The notes: generated from the letters alone by a model not told the origin. DNA of 42,556 bases from Streptomyces sp. JJ36 (GCF_021696945.1 NZ_JACYHE010000050.1:1-42556), one strand, 5' to 3'. Shown: positions 15,187-24,123, counted from the stretch's first letter. Program-made: numbers and translations.

Positions 15187-15657
15187 GTGAAGCGACTGGT
15201 CGCGCGCCTGTGGCGGGGTCTGCGCGGCCCGGTGCAGTGGCGGCTGCTGTGGCTGAGTCAGGCGAAGTTCATGGTCGGGGTGACCGGGGTCGTCCGTGAC
15301 GACGCGGGCCGCTTCCTCCTGCTGCGCCACCGGCTGTGGCCGGAGGGCCGGCAGTGGGGCCTGCCGACGGGCTGTGCGCGCAAGGGCGAGGAGTTCGGGG
15401 AGACCGTCACCCGTGAGGTGCGGGAGGAGACCGGGCTGGAGGTGACGGTCGGCCCGCTCGTGCGTCTCCGGAGCGGCTACCGGTTGCGGGTCGAGGTGGC
15501 CTACGAAGCCGTGCTGGCCGGTGGTGAGCTGTCGATCGACCCGCTGGAGATCCTGGAGGCACGCTGGTGCTTCCCGGACGCCCTGCCGGAGGGCGTGCAG
15601 GAGTCGCACCGCGAGCTGATCCGGCTGGCTCTGACGGACGGGCGGCCCCTCGGGTAG
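15187..15657 (+). CDS. Nudix hydrolase
   Basis: The 156-aa protein carries a complete Nudix box (GCARKGEEFGETVTREVREE then TGL: G-x5-E-x7-REV-x-EE-x-GL) at about residues 61-83. It is preceded by the usual core strands (VGVTGVVRDDAGRFLLLRH) and WGLPTG. Such enzymes cleave nucleoside diphosphates linked to another moiety; the substrate cannot be told. GTG 15187 has GGAGGG 6 bp upstream and is preferred to GTG 15148. The N-terminus is basic and slightly amphipathic. Confidence 0.9.
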   Translation: MKRLVARLWRGLRGPVQWRLLWLSQAKFMVGVTGVVRDDAGRFLLLRHRLWPEGRQWGLPTGCARKGEEFGETVTREVREETGLEVTVGPLVRLRSGYRLRVEVAYEAVLAGGELSIDPLEILEARWCFPDALPEGVQESHRELIRLALTDGRPLG

Positions 15658-15772
15658 CCGTTGTGGGTGTGCTTCGTGCCTGTCCTCGCCGGTGGGCGTC
15701 GCCCGCCAGGCTCTCCGGTACGGAGTTCTGCGAGGGCGCAACGATCAGCGTTGGCTCTGAGGTGAACTGGGA

Positions 15773-16159
15773 ATGGGCGAGCAAGAGCGGCACACGTTGA
15801 CCGACGTTGAGGAAGCGTTCCTGGTCAACGCGTATGAGGCCGACATTCTGCCCGGTGTCCGGGGAGATGTTGACGACGACCGGTGCCGGTCGATCTGCGA
15901 GCTTGCGTGGACGCTGCTCGCTCTCGTGGATCGTGGATGGATCGAGGTCCGTCGGCTTGAGCCGTGGACTTCTCCCTCAGGTGAGAGTGGCTATCAGCCC
16001 GGCGCGGTGGTACCTCGCGAGCTGCTTCCGGCGGTTCTCGGTGACGCCGGCGCCTGGGAGTACCCCGACGGCGACTGCTGGGTCGGCGCACTGACCCTGG
16101 TACCCACCGAAGCCGGGAGGAAGGTCACACACAGGTCCGCGGAGGAGGAGGCCGAGTAG
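15773..16159 (+). CDS. Hypothetical acidic protein
   Basis: The 128-aa product (MGEQERHTLTDVEEAFLVNA, then ICELAWTLLALVDRGWIEVRR, GDCWVGALTLVPTEAGRK) resembles a winged helix in outline: a helical start and a WIEVRR strand. I do not recognise the family. It is preceded by GAGGTGAACTGGGA and stands alone. Base composition at its 5' end is less GC-rich than in neighbours. Confidence 0.6.
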   Translation: MGEQERHTLTDVEEAFLVNAYEADILPGVRGDVDDDRCRSICELAWTLLALVDRGWIEVRRLEPWTSPSGESGYQPGAVVPRELLPAVLGDAGAWEYPDGDCWVGALTLVPTEAGRKVTHRSAEEEAE

Positions 16160-16351
16160 GCCGCCGGGGAGCGCGAGGCCGGTGACGCCCTTGGTGCGCT
16201 CCGCTGCCGCGTGCGGTCTGCCGGCGGTTGTGGCTCACTCGTCCCTCCCCGGCTGCGGGTGCCCGGACCTCGCATGGTTTCATCGCTCGCTCGGCTCCCG
16301 TGGACGCCATGGGCGACCGAGGGAGGTGCGGGCGACGAACGGAGGGACCGG

Positions 16352-17265
16352 ATGGGCGTCGAAGGCGTCGTCGACGGGGCGGTCGTCGGGGCGGTGGCGG
16401 TGGCGCTGGTGGCGTTTCGCAGGACGGCGGAGTGCCCCGTCCCCGGGCCGGGAAGACGCGGGCCGTCGCCCGAGGCGGCGCTGGCCCTGGTGACGGGGCT
16501 GATCTTCCTGAACCAGGTGCTGTTCACGGTGTACGTACTCCGGGTGCACGACGGCGACCCGTCGTTCATCGCGCGCCACCTGCCGCCCGGCTGGTTCGAG
16601 CCGGCCGACGGCGCCGGTCCGCTGCGGTGGCTCGCGGACCACTTCCCCGCGCCGGAGCTGCTCGCGCCCAGCGTCCTGCGGGTGCAGGCGTTCCTGGAGC
16701 TGCCGTTCGTGCTGCTGGCGTTCCTGAGCGTGCTGCGCTGGCTCGACCCGGGGCTGTACGGGCGCGTACTGCGGGCGCCGGTGCTGCTGTGGTCGGCGTC
16801 CGTGGCGTACACGTGGGTGTTCTGCGTGGTCGAGTGGGACCTGCGGAACCCGTACACGGAGGACGACTTGGTCGTGCCGCGGGCGCGGCGCTGCTGCTGA
16901 TGGCGGTCGCCGCCGGGCGGGGCCTGCGGGACGCGGCGGCCGGGGCCCGGCAGGCCGGTGAGCCGTTCCGGCCCGTCGGCCTCGGTGCGCGGCTCGGCGC
17001 CGCGGTGGTGGCCGGGGCGGCGGTGGCGTACGCCGTCACGCGGGCGCTCACGGCGCCGTACTACGAGCAGACGCTGCTCGCCGCCGGTGCGGCGTTCCTC
17101 GTCGTCGCCCTCGCCGTCTGTGCGGCCGGTGACGCCCTGCCGGCCCGGGGCGGTCCGGGCGGGGTGCGGCGGTCCGGCGCGGGGGTGCGTCGAGCGGCGA
17201 CGGACCCGGGCCGGGGCGAGGACGGTGCGGCGTCCGGGCAGGCGTCCGGCCGGGCGAGGTCCTGA
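16352..17265 (+). pseudogene. Integral membrane protein with a frameshift near 16880
   Basis: ATG 16352 sits behind GGAGGG. The first frame encodes membrane segments (VVDGAVVGAVAVALVAF, LALVTGLIFLNQVLFTVYVL, ELPFVLLAFLSVLRW, VLLWSASVAYTWVFCVVEW) and stops at 16900 in a GC-rich stretch. From about 16885 another frame continues as GAALLLMAVAAGRGLRD, AAVVAGAAVAYAVTRAL and AAGAAFLVVALAVCA to 17265. The two halves join naturally if one base is missing around GTCGTGCCGCGGGCG (16870-16885). The intact protein would have about 303 aa and 6-7 membrane segments. It is either a recent frameshift or a sequence error; function unknown. Confidence 0.7.
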
Positions 17266-17307
17266 ACCCCCTTTCCCCTTCCGCCGTCGCGTCGGACGAT
17301 CGGTGCC

Positions 17308-17814
17308 ATGGTGTTCTCTCCGCCGTACCGCCTGTGGTTGCTCGCCGACGTCGCGCTGCTCGTCACGCTGACCGTCTGGGGCGTGGTCCGTTACCCCCGT
17401 CTGCCGGACCGCATCCCGGAGCACATCGGCATCGACGGCGTGGACGCGTGGACGGACCGGTCGATCGGCAGCGCGTTCGTGCTGGTGTTCCTCTACGCGG
17501 GGGTGACGGTGCTGATGATCCTCTGCACGGAGATGACGCTGCGGATCACCCCGCGGGACGAACTGCCGCCCGGGAAGGTGGCTTCCTCCCTGGTCAACCG
17601 CCCCGGCAGCCGCGCCTCGGCGCGCCGTACGGCACGTGCCCTGCTGGTGCTCAACACCTGCATCGGCCTCTCCTTCCTCGTCGGCTGCGGGGTGCTGTGG
17701 CGTTCCGCGCCGGAACCGGAGGTGCCGGTATGGGTGTTCGTGGCCATGCTCGTGCCGATCCTCGCCGGTACTGCCGTGACGGTGGCGGCGGCCCTACGGG
17801 ACCGGAAGCGGTGA
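17308..17814 (+). CDS. DUF1648 membrane protein
   Basis: A 168-aa protein with four predicted membrane segments (WLLADVALLVTLTVWGVV, AFVLVFLYAGVTVLMILC, ALLVLNTCIGLSFLVGCG, VWVFVAMLVPILAGTAVTV). After the first is the DUF1648 motif RYPRLPDRIPEHIGIDGVD-AW. DUF1648 is the N-terminal domain of SdpI-type immunity/signalling proteins and of small Streptomyces membrane proteins. No SdpR-like regulator is adjacent. It ends 45 bp before a convergent hydrolase gene. Confidence 0.8.
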   Translation: MVFSPPYRLWLLADVALLVTLTVWGVVRYPRLPDRIPEHIGIDGVDAWTDRSIGSAFVLVFLYAGVTVLMILCTEMTLRITPRDELPPGKVASSLVNRPGSRASARRTARALLVLNTCIGLSFLVGCGVLWRSAPEPEVPVWVFVAMLVPILAGTAVTVAAALRDRKR

Positions 17815-17859
17815 GCGGTGCTCAGCGCGCGGCGCCTACATGCTCGCGGGGAGTGGGCT

Positions 17860-18690
17860 CTACGCCTCCGTGAACGCCAGGAGGTCGGGGTTGAGCGTCT
17901 CCGGGTGTGTGGAGAGCATGCCGTGAGGCAGGCCCTCGTAGCTCTTGAGCGTCGCGTTCTTCAGGATCTCGGCCGACAGCGGTGCCGAGTTCGCGTACGG
18001 CACGATCTGGTCGTCGGTGCCGTGGGCCACGAGAACGGGGACGTCGATCTGTGCGAGATCCTGGTGGAAGTCGGTTTCGGAGAACGCCTTGATGCACTCG
18101 TAGTGGGCGTTGGCGGCGCCCATCATGCCCTGGCGCCACCAGTTGTCGATCAGCCCTTGTGAGACGTCCGCGCCGGGCCGGTTGAAGCCGTAGAAGGGAC
18201 CGGACGGCACGTCGCGGTAGAACTGCGCGCGGTTCGCGGCGAGGGAGGCGCGGAACTCGTCGAAGACCTCGATCGGCAGGCCGCCGGGGTTGTCGGCCGA
18301 CTGGACCATGACCGGCGGCACCGCACTGACGAGCACCGCCTTTCCGACCCGTCCCGGCTTGGCGCGTGCGACATAGTGCGCCACCTCGCCGCCGCCGGTC
18401 GAATGCCCGATGTGGACGGCCCCTTGCAGGTCGAGGGCGTCGGTCAGTGCCGCCACGTCGGCGGCGTAGGTGTCCATCTCGTGGCCGGCCGTGGTCTGGG
18501 AGGAGCGCCCGTGGCCGCGGCGGTCGTGGGCGATCACCCGGTAGCCGCGGGAGAGGAAGAACAGCATCTGGTTGTCCCAGTCGTCGGCGCTCAGCGGCCA
18601 GCCGTGGTGGAAGACGACCGGCCGGGCGTCGCGCGGCCCCCAGTCCTTGTAGTAGATGCTCGCGCCGTCATGGGTGGTGACCGTGCTCAT
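17860..18690 (-). CDS. Alpha/beta hydrolase, non-heme chloroperoxidase type
   Basis: A 276-aa protein starting at ATG 18690 with GGAGGAAG about 8 bp upstream. It has HHGWPLSADDWDNQ with the oxyanion loop, the nucleophile elbow GHSTGG (Ser97), the acid in AHGTDDQIVP (about 228) and the His in LPHGM (about 256). The closest pattern is the cofactor-free haloperoxidases/chloroperoxidases of Streptomyces and Pseudomonas (MSTVTTHDGASIYYKDWG start), which act as esterases or perhydrolases in the cytoplasm. Length is typical for the family. It stands alone. Confidence 0.9.
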   Translation of the reverse strand: MSTVTTHDGASIYYKDWGPRDARPVVFHHGWPLSADDWDNQMLFFLSRGYRVIAHDRRGHGRSSQTTAGHEMDTYAADVAALTDALDLQGAVHIGHSTGGGEVAHYVARAKPGRVGKAVLVSAVPPVMVQSADNPGGLPIEVFDEFRASLAANRAQFYRDVPSGPFYGFNRPGADVSQGLIDNWWRQGMMGAANAHYECIKAFSETDFHQDLAQIDVPVLVAHGTDDQIVPYANSAPLSAEILKNATLKSYEGLPHGMLSTHPETLNPDLLAFTEA

Positions 18691-19196
18691 CGCTCTGCTT
18701 CCTCCGCGTGGTTCGCTGTAGCGGCCTGGGCGCGCGGCGCTCTCTCGGCCACAGCACAAAGGAGTTGAGTCGGGGAACGGAGCCGCAGTTCCCGCGGCCC
18801 GGACCTCCGGTGCACTGACCGGTGGCTCTGTTCCTCGTCAGCCACGCTACGCGCGTGTCCGGAATGCCGCATCTGCGGGCCATCTGCACAACAGAGGGTT
18901 CGCCGGGCGTCACCAGCCGGGAGGGTGCGGGGACGTGTCGGGCGTCTCCGCCGGCGGGCACCCGGCCCCGGAGATGCCGGAGAGAAGGCCGGAATGCCCG
19001 GGGTGTCCGGTGGCTTGATTTCCCTCGTGCAGGTGATCGAAAATGCGCCGCGCACGCGCAGCACCGGACCCGCCCGGGAGGCGCGCGTCGCCGCACGTCC
19101 CGGAGGCTCCGCCAGGCCGCGGCGGCCGTCATGCCCCGGGGCCGCCGGCGACGTACGGACGCACCGCAGCGGCCCGGAACAGACCCCTGGAGCCCC
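18691..19196. promoter_or_regulatory. Divergent intergenic region
   Basis: This 506-bp stretch between the chloroperoxidase and double-SUKH genes has no convincing gene; open frames here are Arg/Pro-rich. A possible promoter for the plus strand is TTGATT (19015-19020), an 18-bp spacer and GAAAAT (19039-19044). No strong inverted repeat was seen. Confidence 0.3.
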
Positions 19197-20381
19197 ATGG
19201 ACCTCACCCGCCTGACCGCTCTGCTGGGACTGCCCCGCCCCGGCGACCGCCCCGTCGCCGTGGACTGGAGCCGGGTGGAGTCGTGGCTCGGCCTGACGCT
19301 GCCCGGGGACTACAAGGCCCTGTTCTCCGGCCACGGCCCGCTGGACATCGGTGAGTTCGTCTGGCTCCACGGGCCCTGTGTGCAGGAGGCGCGGTTCGAC
19401 TACACGCGGTGGCTGCGCGAGACCCACCGTTCCTGCCGTATCGCCTCGCGTGAGGCGCCGCCGTACGAGCCGCCCGCCCTGCACCCCGAGACGGGCGGGC
19501 TGCTGGCCTGGGGCGAGACGCGCGCGGAGAGCGTGCTCTTCTGGGACACCGGAGCCAACGACGATCCGGACCGCTGGCCCGTCGTGCTCCACGACCCGGA
19601 CAGTGCGCGCGCGGGCCGGAACCCCTGGCAGCGCTACGACCACACCCTGACGGAGACCCTGGCCGCGCTGCTCACCTCCGGCCTGGAACTGCCCGGCGGC
19701 GGCCGGCTGGGCCCTCTGCCCGCCACCGCCCGGCGCACGGCGTTCCTGCCCGAACCCGCCCCGTGGGCCCCGCCGGAGACGGAGCCGGAAGCGGTCCGGG
19801 CGGAGCGGCGCGCGGCGCTCACCGAGGGGACGGACCTGGCGGCGCTGACCCGGCTGGTGCCGCCGCCCGCGTCGCCGTACCTCGGCACCGGCCGGACCTG
19901 GGACGAGCTGTACGAGGCGCTGGGCACCCGGCTGCCCGCCGAGTACGTGGCACTGATGGAGCGGTACGGCGCCGGCTGCTGGGCGGAGTGGCTGCGCTTC
20001 TTCGAGCCCCTGGGAGCGGGTGACGCCGGGCTGGTCGAGGAGGTGGAGTGGCGGCTCGACACCTACCGCGAGCTGCGGGCCGAGTTCCCGGAGTTCAACC
20101 CGCTGGCCACATGGCCCGAGCCGGGCGGCTTCCTGCCCTTCGCGGACTCCATCGACGGCGACCAGCTCGGCTGGCTGACCGAGGGCGACCCGGAGCGCTG
20201 GCAGCTGATCGTGCACCCGCGCCACGCGGACCAGGGGCCGCCGCTGTCCGGAGGGCTGGTGGACACGCTCCTGGAGTGGTCACGGGGGCGCCTGCGCGCC
20301 GAGGGCCTGCCCGGGCTGGACGCCGCGGACGATCCGCTGGACTTCGTCCGGTTCCAGCCGTGGGGCGACAGCGAAGGCTGA
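19197..20381 (+). CDS. Tandem SUKH (SMI1/KNR4) protein
   Basis: A 394-aa protein. The first SUKH-like domain covers about residues 1-160 (VESWLGLTLPGDYKALFSGHG, then LLAWGETRAESVLFWDTG). A linker rich in Pro and Glu follows. The second covers about 225-390 (WDELYEALGTRLPAEYVALM, ERYGAGCWAEWLRFFEP, GFLPFADSIDGDQLGWLTEG). SUKH domains are best known as immunity proteins; stand-alone double-domain forms in Streptomyces may be poly-immunity proteins or have cellular roles. No toxin is adjacent, unlike the SUKH copies in the left island. ATG 19197 was chosen because earlier codons look non-coding. Confidence 0.8.
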   Translation: MDLTRLTALLGLPRPGDRPVAVDWSRVESWLGLTLPGDYKALFSGHGPLDIGEFVWLHGPCVQEARFDYTRWLRETHRSCRIASREAPPYEPPALHPETGGLLAWGETRAESVLFWDTGANDDPDRWPVVLHDPDSARAGRNPWQRYDHTLTETLAALLTSGLELPGGGRLGPLPATARRTAFLPEPAPWAPPETEPEAVRAERRAALTEGTDLAALTRLVPPPASPYLGTGRTWDELYEALGTRLPAEYVALMERYGAGCWAEWLRFFEPLGAGDAGLVEEVEWRLDTYRELRAEFPEFNPLATWPEPGGFLPFADSIDGDQLGWLTEGDPERWQLIVHPRHADQGPPLSGGLVDTLLEWSRGRLRAEGLPGLDAADDPLDFVRFQPWGDSEG

Positions 20382-20562
20382 CGGGCGGTACGGGCGCACC
20401 GGGGCGGGCCGGCGGCGGCGGGAAGGCCGGCAGCGGCCGCCCGGCCAGGCGGCGACGCCGTGTGGTGTCCCGGCCCGTTCCGCAGTTCCCGCTGACCGCC
20501 CCGGAGCGGCGGACGCTTCGGCTCGAGGTTCCTTCCCGTGAGGCGTGATGAACGCGGGGCGC

Positions 20563-20608
20563 CCGGCGCTCTGTGAGCGGGGGCTCGACGGCTCCCCCAG
20601 AGCGCCGG
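20563..20608 (+). promoter_or_regulatory. Leader hairpin before the 147-aa gene
   Basis: CCGGCGCTCTG (20563-20573) pairs with CAGAGCGCCGG (20598-20608); inside, a GGGGG run pairs with CCCCC. The structure ends about 24 bp before GTG 20632, so it could act as a leader attenuator or be the terminator of the SUKH gene, whose stop is 180 bp upstream. Confidence 0.35.
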
Positions 20609-20631
20609 CGACCGAAGGGGAGGGATTCCGG

Positions 20632-21075
20632 GTGGGGACCAGCACGACCAGCACCGGTAGCACGCCCACAGCCGAAGGGATGAGAGGGCACGCGGCGGAG
20701 TTCGCGGAGCGGTTGGTCGCCCGCAGCGGGCTGCCGCTGGACTTCTCGGCCGGCAGCCTGCGGGTGGTGGACAGGATCGTGGACGGTTTGCGGCGCGGCG
20801 GCACGACGGACCGGGGCCGTGCCGCCGGCACGCTCTTCGGGCTGGGCGCATACGTGGGCGAGGTGCTGGTGCGGCGGTGCGGGGCGGTCTGGATCGACCT
20901 GGACCCCGGTCAGCGGGAGCTCTTCGGCCAGCCGGTGGGCGTGCGGATGCCCGACGGGCGTGTCTGGAACCCCCTGGGCAAGGTGGTGAACCGGTTCACC
21001 CTCGGGCCGGAGGAGTCCGCGCACACCTTCTTCCTCACGCTGCACGGGAGAGCGAGACCGGAGGCGGCCGCCTGA
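20632..21075 (+). CDS. Hypothetical protein
   Basis: GTG 20632 follows GGGGAGGG at 8 bp. The 147-aa product has a helical N-terminal half (GHAAEFAERLVARSGLPLDF, LRVVDRIVDGLRRGG) and a GTLFGLGAYVGEVLVRRCG segment. A C-terminal half WIDLDPGQRELFGQPVGVRM with VWNPLGKVVNRF follows. The pattern (two helices, GxYxGEVLVR, then a short beta part) is seen in small Streptomyces proteins; I cannot name it. It converges on the subtilase gene through a terminator. Confidence 0.65.
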   Translation: MGTSTTSTGSTPTAEGMRGHAAEFAERLVARSGLPLDFSAGSLRVVDRIVDGLRRGGTTDRGRAAGTLFGLGAYVGEVLVRRCGAVWIDLDPGQRELFGQPVGVRMPDGRVWNPLGKVVNRFTLGPEESAHTFFLTLHGRARPEAAA

Positions 21076-21129
21076 GAGCGCGGGGCGGGCCGCCGGGCCG
21101 GCCCGGCCGTACGGCGCCCCGTGCCCGCC

Positions 21130-21162
21130 GCGTCCCCCGCAGCACAGCACTGCGGGGGACGC
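21130..21162. terminator. Bidirectional terminator hairpin
   Basis: GCGTCCCCCGCAG (21130-21142) and CTGCGGGGGACGC (21150-21162) form a perfect 13-bp stem with a 7-nt loop between two convergent genes. Confidence 0.85.
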
Positions 21163-21178
21163 CTCCGTAAGGGGCCGG

Positions 21179-23941
21179 TCAGAGCGCGTTCTGCCCGACG
21201 TCGAGCCGGTCGATCCAGCCGCCGAGGGATTCCCAGCCGGACCAGCCGTTGCTGGGTGCGGTCTGCCACGTGTGCCACAGGGCCTGGTCGGCGCCGCGGG
21301 CGAAGATCTCCAGCCTGCCGTCGTTGTTCTGGCTGACGTCGAGCCGGTCGATCCAGCCGCCGAGGGACTCCCATCCGGACCAGCCGTTGTTCGGTGCGGT
21401 CTGCCACTTGTGCCAGACGGCCTGGTCGGCGCCGCGGGCGAAGATCTCCAGGCGTCCGTCGGCGTTGCGCGCGACCGTGAGCATGTCGATCCAGCCGCCC
21501 AGGGACTCCCATCCCGACCAGCCGTCGCTGGGTGCGGTCTGCCACCGGTGCCACACGGCACCGTCGGCCCCGCGGGCGAAAACCTCCATCCGCCCGTCGG
21601 CGTTGCGGGCCGTGGTGAGCCGGTCGATCCAGCCGCCGAGGGACTCCCATCCCGACCAGCCGCCGCCGGGCGCCATCTGCCACTTGTGCCAGACGGCCTG
21701 GTCGGCGCCGCGGGCGAACACCTCGAGGCGGCCGTCCGCGTTGTGGTCGACGCTGATCATGTCGATCCAGCCGCCGAGGGATTCCCAGGTGGACCAGCCG
21801 TTGCTGGGTGCGGTCTGCCACTTGTGCCACAGGGCCTGGTCGGCGCCGCGGGCGAAGATCTCCAGCCTGCCGTCGTTGTTCTCGCTGACGTACAGGTCGT
21901 CGATCCAGCCGCCGAGGGACTCCCAGCCTGACCAGCCGTTGTTGCGCGCGATCTGCCACTTGTGCCAGACGGCCTGGTCGGCGCCCCGGGCGAAGACCTC
22001 CAGGCGCCCGTCGGCATTGCGGCCGTGGGTGACCATGTCGACCCAGCCGCCCATGGACTCCCACCCCGACCAGCCGTTGCTGAGGGCGGTCTGCCACTTG
22101 TGCCATACCGCCTGGTCCCCGCCGCGGGCGAAGACCTCCATACGGCCGACCGCGCTCTGGGAGGCCTCCCGCACGGCTGCGCCGGCGTTGAGGAAGGTGC
22201 CGACGACCTTGTCCGGGTCCGGGTCCGGGGAGACCGGAGTCCCCGTGGTGCGGAGGAGCCGGTGCACGTCGGCGTGGGTGAGGGCGGGATTCGACGCCAG
22301 CATCAACGCCGCCGCACCGGCGACCTTCGGCGTCGCCCCCGACGTACCGCCGAAGCCGTTACGGTATGCCGCATCGGAGCCGCTGTCGCAGGTCAGGTCG
22401 TGCGAGCTGTCACCGGGGGCGCAGACGACGATGCGGGAGCCGTAGTTGCTGAACCAGGCCCGCCGGTTGACCGAGGCGTCGTACGCCGTGGCGCCGACGA
22501 GGATCGAACCGGTCTCCGGTATCCGCGAGCCGTCGTCGGCCAGCGAGGCGTCCCGGTCGCCGTTGCCCGCCGCCACGCACACGACCACGCCGTCGGCGAT
22601 CGCCGTCCTGATGGCCGCGTTGACCGACGGCACCTGTTCGTAGTTGCCGAAGGCGCCCGTCTGGACCTCGAGGATCACGACCTTGCGCCGGCCGCCGCTG
22701 TCGGTGGTGCGCACCCACTCGATGCCGCGCGCCCAGGCGTTGCCGCCGAGGCCCGGGCTGGTGCCCGAATCCGCCTGGACCGCCCACAGCGCGGAGTCGT
22801 ATGCGATGCCGGCCATGCCGAGGCTGTTGGTCGAGGCGCCGCTCAGCCCCGTGACCGCGGTGCCGTGGCTGACAGAGCGGCCGTGGGTGACGTCGGCGGT
22901 GCCGTCGAAGGAGTTGAACGTGCGGGCGATGTTGGGCGCGAGGTCCTGGTGGGAGGTGCGGTAACCCCAGTCGACGTCGGCGACCACCACGCCGCGGCCG
23001 GTGGAGCGACTCCATGCCTGGTCGACCCCGCAGCGGAAGACGTACCACTGGTTCTCCAGACCCGTGGTCGTGTCCACGACCACGGTGCCGCTCTTCCCCA
23101 CCAGCGGCTCCGTCAGCGGACCCGCCGGGGCGAGCGCTTCCGGGGCGGCGGTGACCGTCGGCGGCAGCGCCGTGGGGACGGCGACGGCCCGCTGGACCTC
23201 GGGCAGCGCGTCCAGGCGCTGCGCGATCGCGACGGTGTCGGAGTCGTCGGCGAAGTGCAGGGTGAGGAACCGCGCCAGATGCGGGGTCTCGTGGCCCCGC
23301 GCGGCCGCGTCCGCCTGGACAGCGGTGGCCTTCTCCGGCGTGATCTCGAACGTCCGTTCTGCGGAGACGAGGTTGTTGGCCTCCAGGATGCTGTTGAAGT
23401 CGGTGAGCGGCCCCTCCGTGAGGCTGTGCACCTCGGCGGGGGCGCCCTCGCCGCGCTCGGTGACCGCCGGGGTGACACCCTCGCGGAACTCGACCTCCAC
23501 GACACCGGGCTCGTAGGACGGGCCGTGCGGGGAGATGCCCTCCGGGCCGCCGAAGCGGGGAAGCGGGGCGTGGCCGCCGCCTCCCGGCGCCGCCGATGGG
23601 CCGCCCGCGGGGGGTGTGCCGCTCCGCCGTGCCCCTTCGGCGGGCTCCTGCCGGCCGGACATGGCCTCGGCCGGCGTGGGCATCGCCGCGCCGGAGGGAG
23701 CGGGCATGCCCGGTGTCGGCATCCCCTCCTGCCCGCCGGAGGCGGCCGCCGGATTCATGCCGGGCGCCTGCATGCCTCCGGCCTCAGGACGCGCGGAGGC
23801 CGCCTTGCCACCGGGGACCGGCATCTCACCGGCCTTCCCGGTGGGCGTGCCGGACGTCGAGGGGACGGGCATGCCGGAGGACCCGGCCGCGGGCTCGTGC
23901 TTCCGGTTTCCGGTGTCGGATCGCTTGCCGTGATGTGCCAT
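21179..23941 (-). CDS. S8 subtilisin-like peptidase with seven PLL-type propeller repeats
   Basis: A 920-aa protein. Residues 1-145 are low-complexity (Met/Pro/Gly/Ala-rich) with no signal peptide. A prodomain-like part follows (GVVEVEFREGVTPAV, LARFLTLHFADDSD). The S8 domain has Asp in VVVADVDWGYR (about 322), His in SVSHGTAVTGL (about 358) and Ser in GGTSGATPKVAG (about 532). From about 600 to the end are seven 46-residue repeats (RLEVFARGADQAVWHKWQ, NGWSGWESLGGWID), the pattern of PLL-type fucose-binding seven-bladed propellers. The protein would be a lectin-targeted protease. ATG 23941 has GGAG 7-8 bp upstream; ATG 23947 lacks that spacing. Lack of a leader suggests cytoplasmic action or non-Sec export. 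Confidence 0.88.
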   Translation of the reverse strand: MAHHGKRSDTGNRKHEPAAGSSGMPVPSTSGTPTGKAGEMPVPGGKAASARPEAGGMQAPGMNPAAASGGQEGMPTPGMPAPSGAAMPTPAEAMSGRQEPAEGARRSGTPPAGGPSAAPGGGGHAPLPRFGGPEGISPHGPSYEPGVVEVEFREGVTPAVTERGEGAPAEVHSLTEGPLTDFNSILEANNLVSAERTFEITPEKATAVQADAAARGHETPHLARFLTLHFADDSDTVAIAQRLDALPEVQRAVAVPTALPPTVTAAPEALAPAGPLTEPLVGKSGTVVVDTTTGLENQWYVFRCGVDQAWSRSTGRGVVVADVDWGYRTSHQDLAPNIARTFNSFDGTADVTHGRSVSHGTAVTGLSGASTNSLGMAGIAYDSALWAVQADSGTSPGLGGNAWARGIEWVRTTDSGGRRKVVILEVQTGAFGNYEQVPSVNAAIRTAIADGVVVCVAAGNGDRDASLADDGSRIPETGSILVGATAYDASVNRRAWFSNYGSRIVVCAPGDSSHDLTCDSGSDAAYRNGFGGTSGATPKVAGAAALMLASNPALTHADVHRLLRTTGTPVSPDPDPDKVVGTFLNAGAAVREASQSAVGRMEVFARGGDQAVWHKWQTALSNGWSGWESMGGWVDMVTHGRNADGRLEVFARGADQAVWHKWQIARNNGWSGWESLGGWIDDLYVSENNDGRLEIFARGADQALWHKWQTAPSNGWSTWESLGGWIDMISVDHNADGRLEVFARGADQAVWHKWQMAPGGGWSGWESLGGWIDRLTTARNADGRMEVFARGADGAVWHRWQTAPSDGWSGWESLGGWIDMLTVARNADGRLEIFARGADQAVWHKWQTAPNNGWSGWESLGGWIDRLDVSQNNDGRLEIFARGADQALWHTWQTAPSNGWSGWESLGGWIDRLDVGQNAL
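21182..22144 (-). repeat. Seven 138-bp tandem repeats (PLL propeller blades)
   Basis: Seven in-frame units of 138 bp encode 46-residue blades, the last one residue short. Units share long identical blocks (e.g. GACTCCCATCC near 21366, 21504 and 21642 on the plus strand), which points to recent homogenisation and makes copy-number change likely. Confidence 0.9.
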
Positions 23942-24092
23942 GGTCATCTCCGAGAGATGAGCGGAGTTCTTCCCTGGGAAGGGCAGACCCGCTCGAGAGC
24001 AGGGGGGAGTCGATGGCTTGCACAGGGTGCCGGATTCAGCTCCCGGAGTGGTCACGGGAACCGGGTGCCGGTGCTGGGCACCTCACGATGCA

Positions 24093-24123
24093 CGGATCAG
24101 CACATGAGCGACGTGCTGATCCG
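24093..24123. promoter_or_regulatory. Perfect palindrome upstream of the subtilase gene
   Basis: CGGATCAGCAC (24093-24103), a 9-bp spacer and GTGCTGATCCG (24113-24123) form a perfect 11-bp inverted repeat about 150 bp before the subtilase start. The word GCACATGA occurs twice across it. This is the size and symmetry of an operator for a dimeric regulator. It lies in a 373-bp gap (23942-24314) with no gene. Confidence 0.65.

Noticed and set aside
21182..22144. CRISPR-like or satellite array
   Set aside because: The 138-bp units code for propeller blades of a protein and have no unique spacers.
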